This document shows, piece by piece, positions 18,801 through 29,724 of a DNA stretch of 31,333 nucleotides. The stretch comes from Botryllus schlosseri (taxonomy: Eukaryota > Chordata > Ascidiacea > Stolidobranchia > Styelidae): positions 1-31,333 of the forward strand of contig ATSW01010243.1 in assembly GCA_000444245.1 (NCBI GenBank), written 5' to 3'. Positions within the stretch are counted from its first letter, which is position 1. Each line of letters opens with the position of its first letter. The position numbers and the translations under genes are program-made. The notes under the pieces were generated by a model, which was given only the letters and a program-made list of their open reading frames with translations, did not search any database and was not told the DNA's origin.

Positions 18801-21800
18801 AAAATGCGATACAATGAAAAGAAAGGAAGATGTCGAAGCGACTAGGAGTTGTCTATGGAATCGGACACCCACCTTGGCCTAGGCGATGTAAAGAGGAGGC
18901 ATGCACACTGAATGAAAGTAAAGAAGAAAGTATAGAAAAAGGAAGCGACAAGAAATAGGGCGTCATGTCATGGGAAGCAAGATCGATAGGTCAGTCGTGG
19001 TCGTTCTTATCTACATGATGTAGGTTCTGGGTGTATGATTAAAATAATACTATGTCGTTTCGATACCCTCCTATCTATTCGTTGCATCGCAATCTTGTGA
19101 CGTCTTGGCCGGATGGAAATTTCAATAAAATGACTAACTATACACTTGGTTTTCCAACAGGTTGTGTACAAGGATATTGTAACCTTTGCAATTCCTGGGC
19201 AATTCATGATTTAAAAGCACCGTAGTGCTTACCCTACTTTCGAGCCGTATTACAATATAGTCGGCAAAGAGAAACGCGCACAATTTGACACCAATTGGTA
19301 TTGAGTCAGTATGTGATGTCTCGCTAGCAGACGGTTTCGTGTCGGCGGTTGATGGATTAGAAATTGAGCGCGAGCATGACTTTGAATACGACCGAAATAG
19401 AGTAAAACAACTTGACAATACGAGGGAGTCCAGTTAGATATATATATACTACGGAACTTCTGTCATAATAGCAGAACAAATTCTGGAATTCAAAAATTCT
19501 GTGAAGTTGTCTCCGGTGTTTATATTACAATAGATAACAACCTACTTTCAAAGCTGCATTTCGCGAGGATAATGACCAAAGTCCCCATCATTAGCAACCA
19601 ACATGCGGATATAACGTACGACCATCCGACGGGGTTAAATTCGCGCTGTTGCAGTTAGAAATATGGCAATGATTTAATCAAAATATATTCATTGTATACA
19701 AGTAAATCACCTCGTGTTTTAAAATGCTCTCTTGCGTTGCGAGCAGTTTCGACAGCATTGGAGGAGCGGTAGTGTTCGATGCGTCGTCTGCATCATCTCC
19801 GCCCGAATGGCAACGAGCGTTTTTCGATCCAGATTCGTATTCATTTGGTGTGAAAGGCTTCACTGATATTATGATGAACATAAGCTTATGTCGCAAACGT
19901 GTCGCGGTACATTCGCTATAACCTGTCTCATATACCTTACGAAAATGTCAAACTGAACCATTCTTCGTCGGTCGTTTCGGCAGCAGGGTGAAACCGGGTC
20001 ATTGGTTTCGGTCTACATGCGGCGATTATTTTCGGCTCAGGAGGTTGTTACGAATGGCTAATACCAGTCGTGTTCCTACCATCGCAATTGTGAAGGCTAT
20101 GAATTGCTAACATTGTTAACATCTGGATATTCGACCATGCTACAGACTTGTTGAGGGATGTGTCTACGTGACACAATCTTACTCTGATTGAACGGCTAAC
20201 CCGACTTTGAATATCAAGGGGGCAGTTGTCAAGAACAATAAACAGAACTAAAACTGGACAAGTAAAAAAAAACCTACTACATGTTGGGAATAACTCCGCA
20301 GAAATATATAACTACAACCTAATTTGACTCAGTTGCTGATGATGTCTGACACCGAAAACAAATTTTACGCCCAAATAGTGTTTCAGTCACGGCGTAAAGC
20401 CGTATGTGGGCCGAAAAGAATGCATCCGATAATATATTGGCTGCTAAATAGCCGTCGCATGTAGGCCAAAACCTACGATCTAGATTCGTATTTGCGCCGA
20501 AAAATAAAATCCCAATCGCTGCAACGTATATAGGTTGTAGCTTTCAGAGGATTGACAGAGTTAAAGAACGATCACTTATATATTCTGTTATCACACGAAT
20601 GAATATTGTCAAAATGTGCCAATTACCTATTAGCGGAGCAAACGTGGCACCGAGTACGAATGTGAAATGAAATAGTTGAATGTGAACGCGTGACTTTACA
20701 TCTCCCCATATTTGCAGCAGCAAGGCTTGGAAACCTTAATAAAAAACGGAATTTTTAAAACATAATAAACGAGTCACACTCTACACGAATTAGCATATCT
20801 TGCTCGCAGATTGGTGGTTTCCGAGGTCAGTTTCGACGACAATGCCATGGATGGATCAATCCACAATAGACTGAAGCCACCTAATAATTTCTCCTCGTCG
20901 GTAATCACCCGTTTCCGCAATCAACACCCTTTGTCTTTGCTCAACGCTGAGAGCAAAGTGTTATTAGGCGGATATCGTTATATAGCGCTCGGTAAGTCGG
21001 TTAAAAATAGCCGTAAAGTTGCCTTGGGTCAAAAGGAAAGTATGACGTAACCCAAATGCAGTGAGCCGTTCAATCACGCTGTGTCCACATCATATAGGAC
21101 ACTATGGTTATGGTTATATATTAGGTTCGCATGATTTCGTTTGGCTAAGACTGGCTGTTATTTAAAATATCGCAAATTGGCTTTACTTGAAGGTGAACTT
21201 GAGCCTGCTGCCAGTATTATTCTGTTTGACTTCAAGTTGTATGCCCTACCATTAGGTACTTTAATGTAGTAGCATACGTGAACGACTTGAAGACACTTAG
21301 GCTGTGCAAGCGAAGATAGACACATTAGACACGTCATGCAGGACGATGGGGACATGCACAACGTAGCGATACAGCGTTGAAGTCTTAAAGGACCATGATG
21401 TTAACCCATATAAACTTAACCAAAGCCCCTATATGATAGCCAGATGTAAGAAATTGTGTGTGCTTTGACGCCATGTAAATTGAACCCATGAGTCCGTGGT
21501 GCCGTTTGCGCTGCAAAAATACGACCTACCTGCGTCAAGATATCCGTACATGATTCCGGCGAAGCCCAGGTCTACGATTAGCACCCACAAAGACGAAATC
21601 CAAGGTACCAAGAACATCGTCACGCCAAGGAATGCAACAGCCAGACCTGCGCGGAGATTACCCGTTTTCACCACGGGAAAGCGATTGAAATGTTTTTCTG
21701 GGGCCGCCGTACATAGGGGTAAGCGAAGGCAATGGCGCCTTAGTATAGTATTAGTTATGATAATAAAGTATAGGCGTTAAACCGTCGAATTAAACCAAGA

Positions 21801-24800
21801 TTTAAATCTGGCCCGATACTACAATACAAATCATAATTAGTATCGGTATCGACTAAGTATGGAGTACCTAAACCAGTGGTTCCCAACCTGGGGGGGGCGT
21901 GAAAGGATATGAAGGGGGGCGCGAAGAAGCGGTCACCTGAAAAAAATTTCGCGCTCTGCGCGATTTGCCTCCAGTTCACGCGTGTTTCTCTATATATAGA
22001 CCGAATTTCATATTTTTTAATTCTCTCATCAACAGTCATAACCTTCCATGCCATCAAACAATCTGTTGAGGTTGCTAGCATCCCGGTTGGATTTTGTGAC
22101 ATGACGATATTTGGGGCGCGAAATTTTTCACTATCATAAAGGGGGCGTGTCTAAATAAAGGTTGGGAACCACTGAACTAAACCTACGTCTTGCGTACAGT
22201 TGTTCAGTAGCTTTTGTTAATACGCCCTAACAAGGCTAGTGTTTCAATGAAAAATATCCTATCCTACAAGGTGAATCATTTTCATAAGGAATGGCTGTAT
22301 ATAGCGGATAAGTCGACAATTTATATCCTCCCGCAAATACCCGGTCAAATTAGGATAATATTCATTGACCCGAGCGCTTTGGAATATAGTGGATCGATCA
22401 CCTTCGTATTCGCCTGGCATTGAATTCCTTGCTTACATTTTTGATTCGTCGTTTGTTAAAATATTATCATATAACTTACTGCGAAATATCCAGACTAGAC
22501 CTAGACCCAAGAGCAGCGGTTTTTAAGCGGTGTGCGGCGGAACATTATGGTAGGGATGGTGTGAACGTGAGGTTCACGTTCACGTTCTGTGTGTGAACCT
22601 CAGAAATTTAGAGGTTCAAGTTCACAAACGAACCTTGGTAGGCTCTGCACAGCGAACCTTTTTGATATATCACAATTTTTACTTCATTATAGCTTCTTTG
22701 ATTGAAATTTATTGCATTTAAACTCCGGACCACTATAAGCATGGCGCTGGCAGCATAACAAAATCAACACTAAACGAGCATATGCACCTTGACAATCTCA
22801 AAAATTTTACTTGCTTTGTTACAATAGTTTTCTCGAATATTTAGTGACTCTTTGCTGTAAGCTTGACCCGCAACCACACAACATCAAGAGCGAAATAGGC
22901 CTGCACTTCAACGAACGATGCTTATTCAACCAATCAATAAAATTGATATCGTTGTCTGATGTAAAAAAAAATCTAGCGGGCGTACGGGGTCCATCTTGAT
23001 TTCATATGTTTATTGTATCACTGTATAACTTGATAATTGTGATATATCGGTAGCAAGTACACTCAGCTCAATATCAACGTAGCAATACTCAGACGCCGAA
23101 TACATTGTCTCCGGTCTGGCCTAGACCGTTATAAGGCGTAAGCTTATATTCCCTTGCAGGTCCTCGTCGAAATCGTTGGCAAAGCGAAGGTAGATATTGA
23201 TTTTATGGGATTACTATATCATTTGATTGCCCCCGCAGTTGATACATTTGGCGACGTTTAAAACGTCAATATGTACTTCAGCATTGTGGCATTATGTGGC
23301 CCGAGTCGTCGCTAGGTATCGCGGACACTGTACAGTACATTAATATAGGCTATCACTTCACTGAAATGTAGGTGTGGAATTAGCAATATGACGTCACGTG
23401 ACATCATGAGGTTCACGTTCGCGTTCACACAGAACCTTTCAAAAAGGTTCATGTCCACTAGAACCTGAACCTTTCAGAGGTTCACACCATCCCTACATTA
23501 TGGATTCCCTGATCCAGTTTCAGTGTTGCCTGGAGGTCAAGCGACACATTCAACTCATAAATATGATTTTTAATGACACGCCCGTCTTGGCCATCATTTA
23601 CAAATCGAAACCCCGTCCTTCCGAAATGGCACTTTCCAAGGTGAAGCCTCGCATTTCTGAACGGGTATGTGAAAGGGAAAAGCAGATTAGCAATAAATTT
23701 TCATTATATCATTTTTGTTTTGATGCACAGTTCATTTTGTGGACCAATAATCTATGGTAGTGTATCAGATGTGCTCTGGCAGATTTTTGTTTTTATGACA
23801 CAAACGAAAATTTGGTGTTCCACGCAGGCTTGCCGATTAGCGTAAGTGTCGCGAATGGTAGTTAAGGGTCACGAGAAGAGAATTAAACCATAGATTAGCA
23901 ATATCACATAACGTCGTGAAATGAACGGACTTCAGTTTGCCATTGTCGATAGATTTCGCTGTTATTGTAACGGCAGAGTCTTAATTCACTCAAATTCACT
24001 ACTAAAATGAGAGATCTTGGCGTGATGTGAGGGAACTTCATTAAAAACTGACTGCCCAAGTGCCCAGGTCGCAGAAAGTCATGTTCAACTCATTAGAACA
24101 GTTAGTCTTGAAATTTAAGATGATAAATAACGATCTGAGACTTAAATGCTATTATCATTCCAATAATTTCGTCGTCTTGCAATAAATATACTATGCAACT
24201 GTAAAGTATGCACATGCACATTGCACATGGACAGACCAGGTGTTGATCAGATGAGTAATATATCATATTGATATCTGAGTATATTTACGTCCAAGAGGGA
24301 CACTCAGAAAGAGACAGTTTTGGCAGCTGTTTGGCAGTTCAAGCAAATTAGTTGGTCATCAGAACAATCGAATTAGTTGGTTATCAGAACATTCGAATAT
24401 ACCGCTCCCTAAAATCCATGATGTGGCAGTTTATTTTCGTACTAAACATGCCTGCCACATTTTAGGAGACAACTGTGATTGTCCCAGGGTTAATCAACCG
24501 AAATGTACTTTTAATCTGCTCGGGTCACACGAAATACCAGAGAATCACCCGCAGAGTTGGGGATTGGCATTGGTATTGACGTCGCGCACGCATTGTTTCA
24601 TAGCAACGCGTCGAGCTGACCACAACATATTTTTGTGCGATTTGCAGTGTTAACCGAGCCAAATTTATTGTATTAACTGTGGGAATTACGGTATCGAGGT
24701 CTAAAACTTACTTCTATTACTTGAGGTACAGAGCTTCAATATACAATTAAATAGTGTATTCATATTGAAATCAACCCGAATATTTTCGGCTGACTCTCGT

Positions 24801-27800
24801 CAGGGGTAATTGTCAGTAACTAGTAGAGAATTGGAAAGTTCATTGCATACCAACAATCGTATCACAGAATATGACGTCACCAGCTTGAAATGAGATCTTA
24901 AATAAGAGAGCGTTCAATGTATTATATTTTAAGATGGTACACGAACTCCTTTTGTAGACAAAGCTTGGGCTGATGTATTTTGATAAAGGTCGACTCCAAG
25001 TCACACAGATGAAAGTGTGAGCGGCCCTTTCCGATGGCGCGAAATCTGTCGTCTCGATGATTTTTCGCACTTTCATCTGTGTGCCTTTGGAGTCGACCTT
25101 TATCAAAATAGAATCAAGTACAGAGCGATCCTATTTTGATTACAGCCATATGACCGTGACTATCTGCGGGCAGACAATGGGAGAACAATCGAATCGTCGC
25201 TCCAGTCATACTCTAGTCCAGGGGCTCTCAAACCGCGGGCCGCATGCGGCCGGCAGACCTTTATCTTGCGGCCCGCGACATCTTCCATTATGAACGCATT
25301 TACTTCTGGCACAGTATTGTTGCACATTAACTTGATTACTTAGCTCTATCATCGCACCGTCTCTGTGTCGTTTGAATACCCATTCTTTGATGTGTTCTGG
25401 TTTCTTGATTATGCTCGAGTTTAGATTTTTTGAATCGGCATTCCTCTGGACTCCAATTCAAGAGAATCCCGCTGCGTAGAACACCTTTAAAGAGTGTTTC
25501 ACTCACCGCGAATGGTTTGAACAGAAACAAGAAAAAGGAACGGGAAATTAAACGGCGAAAACTGTGTTTGTAACACTGCGTGGAGCAAGCAATTTGCTTT
25601 CTCAGATATATATGGAAAACCGATTTGTCATATTTGTCGACGAACAATTGTCGTAACGAAAACTATAAGCTTAAATTGACACAACGAAAGTTTCTTCTGG
25701 ATTATGCATATCGCCTGATCTTGAAAAAAGCTGCTAACTAGGTGTCAACTCCAGCAATCCATATTTCGAGGCATTGTTAAAATTGCCGACGACGTTACAG
25801 ACTCGTTGGAATACCGATAAACCAAAGAAATCTGCTAGAGAAGGTGTAATTTCAAAACTTTAACATACTGCGCGAATGTTCGCATGTTTCCGGAACTTAG
25901 CAGAAAGGACACAATCACATGACAAATTTCGAAGCTACAGTTGTCTGATGTAACCGTAACAAGAAGAGTAGCAGCAATGTCAGCCGATCTTTTATTGCTG
26001 GTTGCCGCGTATACCACATTAGCCTAGCATTGAACGAATCCACCGACTCCACAGACGTTGCGCAGCTAATTATATGGATGCATTTTATTAGAGTGGACAT
26101 ATTTGCAGAGGAAATGCTGGCAAGCCAAACGTGGGAAGGGGGCCAGCGAAAAACATCAGCTTGACAAAAGCTGACTTGTGCAACTATTGCTGACCCCGAA
26201 ACACCAGACTTTTTTTTCATATCACTGACAGCTCAGCGAGATAATGGCTTCTGTAACGAAAAAGTTACCTCGCCGCTGGAAGATACATATTCACGCAAAA
26301 AACTGCAAACTTACAAACCCTGTCCATTATTGCTTTAGAATGCATAAAAATGTACTAAACGCACGTATAGGACTGGTAAATAGGCCACAGCAGTCTAAAT
26401 TTAATAGTAGCGCACAAATACATGGTTATTATTTTCTGCGACCCGCGACGTCTTTTGCAGTTGAAATGCGGCCTTTTATACATGAGAAGTTGAGAACTCC
26501 TGCTCTAGTCTATAATAGCACCAACTTATTTGTTTCATGTGACTGTTTATGATCACAATGAGCAAACAATGGGTCGTCTGCAACTGTAAGCCTATAATGT
26601 AGGCTACAAGCTGTAATATGTTAAATGATATTATCACCGACAGTGCAATCGTCTACGATAGAAACAAAATACAGGTTGCCAAACAATTTTACCAAAAAAG
26701 TTTAAGTTGTGGCAAACCAACGTGTCGAAGAAAGTCTTTCATTCATTTCCCGATCTCAATGAATCAACTGCAATTACAAAATCATTCAGTGAATCATGGA
26801 CACATTGTATGGACTTCAGTTTGCGCTGCGACGTCCCTTTCCGGAGCTCGCTGTCAACAACTTTAGATGGCAATAGGTAATCAATTTGGTAGCAATAAAG
26901 TAGGCTTACCATATTTTGGAAATCTAAAAAGAGGACACTTTTTCAGAAATTTCAGACTTGCCATACCGGAGAAGAATTCTCAAAAACCGGTGAATTTTTC
27001 TCACTTTGTGATCGGTTGACTTAAAAAAAAGGTCATCTTTTCGCTCAGAGCTAAATTCACCGTTTTTCACTCTGTGCTAATTTGCGGCATATCACTCGCA
27101 GTTTGCTCTGAATCTGACCTAAATTTGCAAAAAAGAGGACAAAATCTCAAAAAAGAGGACAAAAGGGCGTCCTCCGAGAACACTTTCAAAAAAGTCAAAA
27201 AAGAGGACGTATGGTAAGCCTACAATAAAGTGCATAAGTACGACACACGCGCGTTCAAGTCGTCCAACTATCACATGGTAGACAATAAAGATCATCGCTC
27301 TATCAAATATTCCGGACCGGATTTGCGGAACAGTATCTCGCCGGCTTTCCGACAGTCATTGAGCATGTCCACATTCAAGTCGAAATACAAACAATCTAAA
27401 CTAGTTAATCGTCTAGTTTACCGGACCACGACCTGACATATCGATCTCACCACATGCCACCTTTTTGTCACCTGCCCTTTTATATTATATTCTTTTACTT
27501 TTCTTTCAGTGTGCATGCCTCCTTTTTACATCGCCTAGGCCAGGTGGGTGTCTTCCTATCTTTCATTGTATCGCAGTCTTGAAGTGTATTGAAATGANAG
27601 AAATTGTAGAAATAAATTAAATTGAATAAACTAAGCAATATTCCTGCAGAATAAGAACAGAAAAGACCCACGCAGCCTGAAAATATTTCTTTTGTAAAAC
27701 AAATTTTTCTTTCCTTGTAAATGCTCCGCGAGCGTTATGTGATTTTTCATGTATGCCATGAGCTGAGAACGCCTGAAAACTACTGTATATTAGCGGGATA

Positions 27801-28620
27801 GCTTACCTAGCGTTGATAATTGGCCAGATTTCGGATAGAAACGTTTAATGAATCCACACGATACGGCCCCGATCACGATGCCGACAGCGCGACCGATAAA
27901 CATATAGGAAACGGTCTCAATCGTTGAATCGACATTTGCGGCCAAATAAAGCATAGTGGGTCCAGTGATGCCTTTGAATAAGCCCTGTGATAAACACGAT
28001 ATTTCGCAGTAAAAGCAACCAATTGAAACAATAACACGATATTAAATTACATTCTGTCGGGTCTATGACAAATTGGTCAGGTCATGGTAGGCCCAAGCCT
28101 GTAGAGTAGTTGAATCTACCTTTATTGCTAGCTTACTTCTAAGCCCCGGAAGTGTAGGGTGAATGGTGGATTGGTGGGCTTGAGAATAAATCGCTGGATG
28201 CCTCGATAGGCTCTTAAATTATAGTGCCGATGCTTTGTACGTGTACTGTAAAAGCGAAGCAATTTCTACTAGATAAATACTAGTCCGCCTCCAAGATTAC
28301 GTGACCACGACGTGCCACCCCATTTTTGTCGCTTGCTTTTTTATTATACTATCTTCTTTTACCTTTCATTCAGCGCGCATGCTCCCTCTTTACTTCGCCT
28401 ATGCCAAGGTTTGATTGCAAAGACTACCCTAAGTCGTTTCGACACCTTCGTATCTTTTCATTGTATCGCATTTTTGTGGTGTATTGAACTGATAAAGATT
28501 GCTAATAAACCGAACTGAACTGAACCACTGTCGTCAATCTATGCGAGAAAACATACTCACCATTCCAAGTCTAACACCAGACACGGCTAATGTGAGTATC
28601 ACGACCAAATACCCTTCCAT
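15820..28620 (-). CDS. Mfsd4b-like: Major facilitator superfamily transporter, MFSD4 / sodium-dependent glucose transporter 1 (NaGLT1) type
   Basis: Eleven minus-strand exons join in frame to 511 aa, close to the roughly 500 aa of MFSD4 proteins: 28620-28561, 27984-27807, 21646-21530, 20734-20627, 19862-19711, 19645-19546, 18567-18380, 17496-17359, 17291-17198, 16428-16292 and 16083-15820. Twelve membrane segments are expected. Seen are TM1 with GITGPTMLYL (about 24-34), TM2 SYMFIGRAVGIVIGAVSCGF (about 45-64), TM3-4 with LVPW and GYLDAG (80-119), TM5 HFTFVLGATFAPLI (about 141-154), a luminal or extracellular acidic loop (155-213), TM6, a charged central loop (239-262), TM7-8 with AVGRLLGI, TM9 with MFPSGVSW, and TM10-12. 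The LDAG, APLI-KPF and FPSG patterns match the NaGLT1/MFSD4 family as I know it. Two introns are only 65 and 67 bp, while intron 2 is 6.2 kb and packed with transposons. Exon 3 has an in-frame alternative acceptor (start 21697, +17 aa); I prefer 21646 because it fits family spacing. The substrate (glucose or another small solute) is inference. The first ATG leaves a very short N-terminus, so an upstream exon is possible. Confidence 0.9.
15867..15897. repeat. Perfect hairpin inside the last transporter exon
   Basis: Two 14-bp arms (CAGGGATATCTAGA and its complement) flank a 3-bp loop. They encode the GYLEILDIP stretch of the cytosolic tail. Perfect hairpins are uncommon in coding DNA; this could be a small foldback insertion that extended the tail, or an RNA structure near the stop codon. 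Confidence 0.85.
16459..16753. mobile_element. MITE with TAGGGTTACC termini and perfect 8-bp target duplication
   Basis: The 295-bp element is bounded exactly by ttatagct (16451-16458 and 16754-16761). Its ends are TAGGGTTACCATATGG and, as complement, TAGGGTTACCTTATTT. It belongs with 26901-27222 and 29725-30856. It lies in intron 9 of the transporter gene and contains N bases near 16556. Confidence 0.88.
16761..17000 (+). mobile_element. Decayed relative of the 2399-2813 element
   Basis: It starts TAGGGTTGCATTTAAAAC and shares GCCATAACTGTGTGAATACTTTC, a GATATAG(T/C)CGAC block and GTC(A/G)GTTCAACA with the other copy. The right end is not recognisable. The 16459-16753 MITE inserted exactly at its left edge. 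Confidence 0.55.
17620..17900 (+). repeat. Dispersed repeat family X, copy 2
   Basis: It shares TCGCAAAAACTTAGA, AATGTCTGTGCAGCAAGCTTGGCTCGTTTTGTG-type sequence and an AATTAGA-rich end with the copy at 11500. It lies in intron 7 of the transporter gene. Confidence 0.55.
17962..18290 (+). mobile_element. hAT-like MITE, family 2
   Basis: It starts CAGTGGTTCTCAACCTTTTT and continues with TCGCCCCCC, GAATTGACTACAAAAAGG and TTTCTCAAAATCGCCCAC, as in 4813-5141. The right end runs into a G-tract and is not exact. It ends within about 90 bp of the 5' splice site of intron 7 of the transporter. Confidence 0.65.
18764..18955 (-). repeat. Dispersed LINE/SINE-like 3' tail family Y, inverted copy
   Basis: The reverse complement matches 27460-27634 and 28308-28525: TTTCATTCAGTGTGCATGCC, CATCGCCTAGGCCA, TTTCATTGTATCGCATTTTTTG and ending TTGCTAATAAACC. 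It lies in intron 6 of the transporter gene. Confidence 0.6.
19021..19133 (+). repeat. Family Y, short copy
   Basis: It carries only the distal half: GTCGTTTCGATACCC, CGTTGCATCGCAATCTTGTG and AATTTCAATAAAATGACT. It lies next to an inverted copy. Confidence 0.5.
20735..21529. other. Intron 3 of the transporter
   Basis: I see no repeat with defined ends here. The plus-strand ORF at 20811-21050 has no recognisable domain. Confidence 0.5.
21874..22174 (+). mobile_element. hAT-like MITE, family 1, best-preserved copy
   Basis: The ends are CAGTGGTTCCCAACCTGGGG and, as complement, CAGTGGTTCCCAACCTTTAT. The flanks acctaaac and aactaaac agree at 7 of 8 positions. It lies in intron 2 of the transporter gene. 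Confidence 0.85.
22551..23495. mobile_element. 945-bp element with TAGGGATGGTGTGAAC termini and perfect 8-bp target duplication
   Basis: It is bounded exactly by cattatgg (22543-22550 and 23496-23503). The 16-bp terminal inverted repeats are identical, and subterminal GAACCT/AGGTTC and GTTCACGTTC motifs repeat on both strands. No transposase ORF is seen. It is inserted in an older hAT-like sequence beginning CAGCGGTTTTTAAGC near 22515, whose right end I could not find. It lies in intron 2 of the transporter. Confidence 0.88.
24735..24836 (+). repeat. Single-arm copy of the 6773-6936 foldback family
   Basis: It shares TATACAATT(A/G)AATA, TATTCATATTGAAAT and CAGTAACTAGTA(G/A)AGAATTG with the element in the last intron of gene A. 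Confidence 0.55.
24976..25110. repeat. Foldback hairpin with 45-bp arms
   Basis: The left arm (TATTTTGATAAAGGTCGACT...GATGAAAGTG) and the complement of the right arm differ at only a few positions over about 45 bp. The loop is about 45 bp. It lies in intron 2 of the transporter. No other copy was seen in the window. Confidence 0.85.
25219..26502 (+). mobile_element. 1.28-kb hAT-like element with perfect 8-bp target duplication
   Basis: It is bounded exactly by ctctagtc (25211-25218 and 26503-26510). The ends are CAGGGGCTCTCAAACCGCGG and, as complement, CAGGAGTTCTCAACTTCTCA, both followed by GCGGCC-type sequence. Internal minus-strand ORFs of 103 and 101 codons show no domain I recognise, so it is non-autonomous or heavily decayed. 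It lies in intron 2 of the transporter. Confidence 0.88.
26901..27222. mobile_element. MITE with TAGGCTTACCATA termini and perfect 8-bp target duplication
   Basis: It is bounded exactly by caataaag (26893-26900 and 27223-27230). The 13-bp termini TAGGCTTACCATA are identical at both ends, and subterminal AAAAAGAGGAC motifs recur several times. It lies in intron 2 of the transporter. Confidence 0.9.
27460..27634 (+). repeat. Dispersed LINE/SINE-like 3' tail family Y, copy
   Basis: It contains TTTCTTTCAGTGTGCATGCC, CATCGCCTAGGCCA and TTTCATTGTATCGCAGTCTTG, ending in AAATTGAATAAACT, a simple-sequence tail typical of non-LTR retroposons. Confidence 0.6.
28308..28525 (+). repeat. Family Y, copy with (GAACT)n tail
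   Basis: It matches the copy at 27460 and ends AATAAACCGAACTGAACTGAA, i.e. a short GAACT tandem tail. It lies in the first intron of the transporter, about 35 bp from the exon 1 donor. Confidence 0.62.
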
Positions 28621-29024
28621 ATCTGAAGTTCGACCAAGCTTTATCAAGTCGCTTCGCGACCGAACTGCTGCTCTTTGACAGCGCGAGCCAGGCAGGCGGA
28701 GTATAGCCTAAAGGGCTAGCCGCTAGACTGACAGAGCGCGTATAGCGTAGCTGTTTGAACGTAAAGCCTATGCTCATGCGATGCAGCCAGACAGGTCGCG
28801 TACGAAGAAGCGTTCTCTCGTTATCGCATTTTTTAACTTATGTGTCGGCGTCGGCGATTCGACTCGCTGCTTCATCCATGCCGATCAGAAGTTAACTATG
28901 CGTCACCGATCGTTATGCCTCTCCTGCTATGGCTTCGCCGCTAAAAGTCATTTAGCTCAGGGGGTGCGCGTAGCCTTAATTGCAAACGGCCCGGATATCG
29001 TTTACTGAGCTNAAACGCATGCTG
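28621..29024. other. Region upstream of the transporter start codon
   Basis: It is richer in G+C and CpG than its surroundings, as promoters of widely expressed genes often are. The opposing ORFs of 68-75 codons lack domains. A splice-acceptor-like CTTCAG just before the ATG allows an upstream noncoding exon. Confidence 0.45.
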
Positions 29025-29198
29025 AGCGTACCATGACGTAGTCTCTATGGTAGTTGCAGACACATAATTCTCTCCGACTAACTATAAGTTAGTATATAAT
29101 TGCAACGAGTACCAGCGTACCATAACATAGGCTTTATAGTAGCTGTGGACACACAACTAACTCCGACTAACTTGTAAATTAGTAGGGCAACGAGGACC
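29025..29198 (+). repeat. Two-copy tandem repeat, 89-bp unit
   Basis: AGCGTACCAT(G/A)AC(G/A)TAG... is repeated from 29114, with shared CTCCGACTAACT, TTAGTA and GCAACGAG blocks. The copies are diverged by perhaps 20%. Confidence 0.75.
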
Positions 29199-29299
29199 AG
29201 CCAACCATTCAAAATGGGCAAGAACAGAGTGACTTCTCGATCAAATTATATCTGGCTAACCCCTATTACAACCGTCTGTTCCGCAAAGTCACGCAGAGA

Positions 29300-29650
29300 A
29301 CTAATCTAGCGATAGAATAATGAATATACACTGAGAATAACAAACTGGTTTTCCCGAAAATGCTGCAAGAGAAGTGAATAGTGCGAAACGAAGCCGGGCT
29401 CGGTGCAAAGACATTCGCTCTTCTCATGCATACGTGATTGAACTCTGATTTGATCTGAACCGAACTCGATTTTTGTTGTGATTCTCAGTTTCCCTCTTCT
29501 TCTTCGGAATTTCATTCAATTTCCAAGTTTTTGCGAATTCAGTAATTCTAATCAAATTTGGAAAAAGCCGTGCAACTATATAATGTTTACATTTCTATAC
29601 AGTAACTATTGAAATTCTAATTCCAATCTAATCAGGAAAATCCGAAAATT
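29300..29650 (-). repeat. Dispersed repeat family X, inverted copy
   Basis: The reverse complement matches 11500-11815: TCGCAAAAACTTGGAA, AATGTCTTTGCACCGAGC and the ATTAGAATTA ends. Confidence 0.5.
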
Positions 29651-29724
29651 TTCCAGCTCTGTCGCTAGGACAGTATAGTTCAACGTCTTTCACACCACCG
29701 AATGCTTTATATGCGTTACTAAAC

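Noticed and set aside
25336-26220. Two ORFs of about 100 codons inside the 25219-26502 hAT-like element
   Set aside because: No RNase-H-like catalytic motif, BED zinc finger or dimerisation motif could be recognised, so they are not called transposase.
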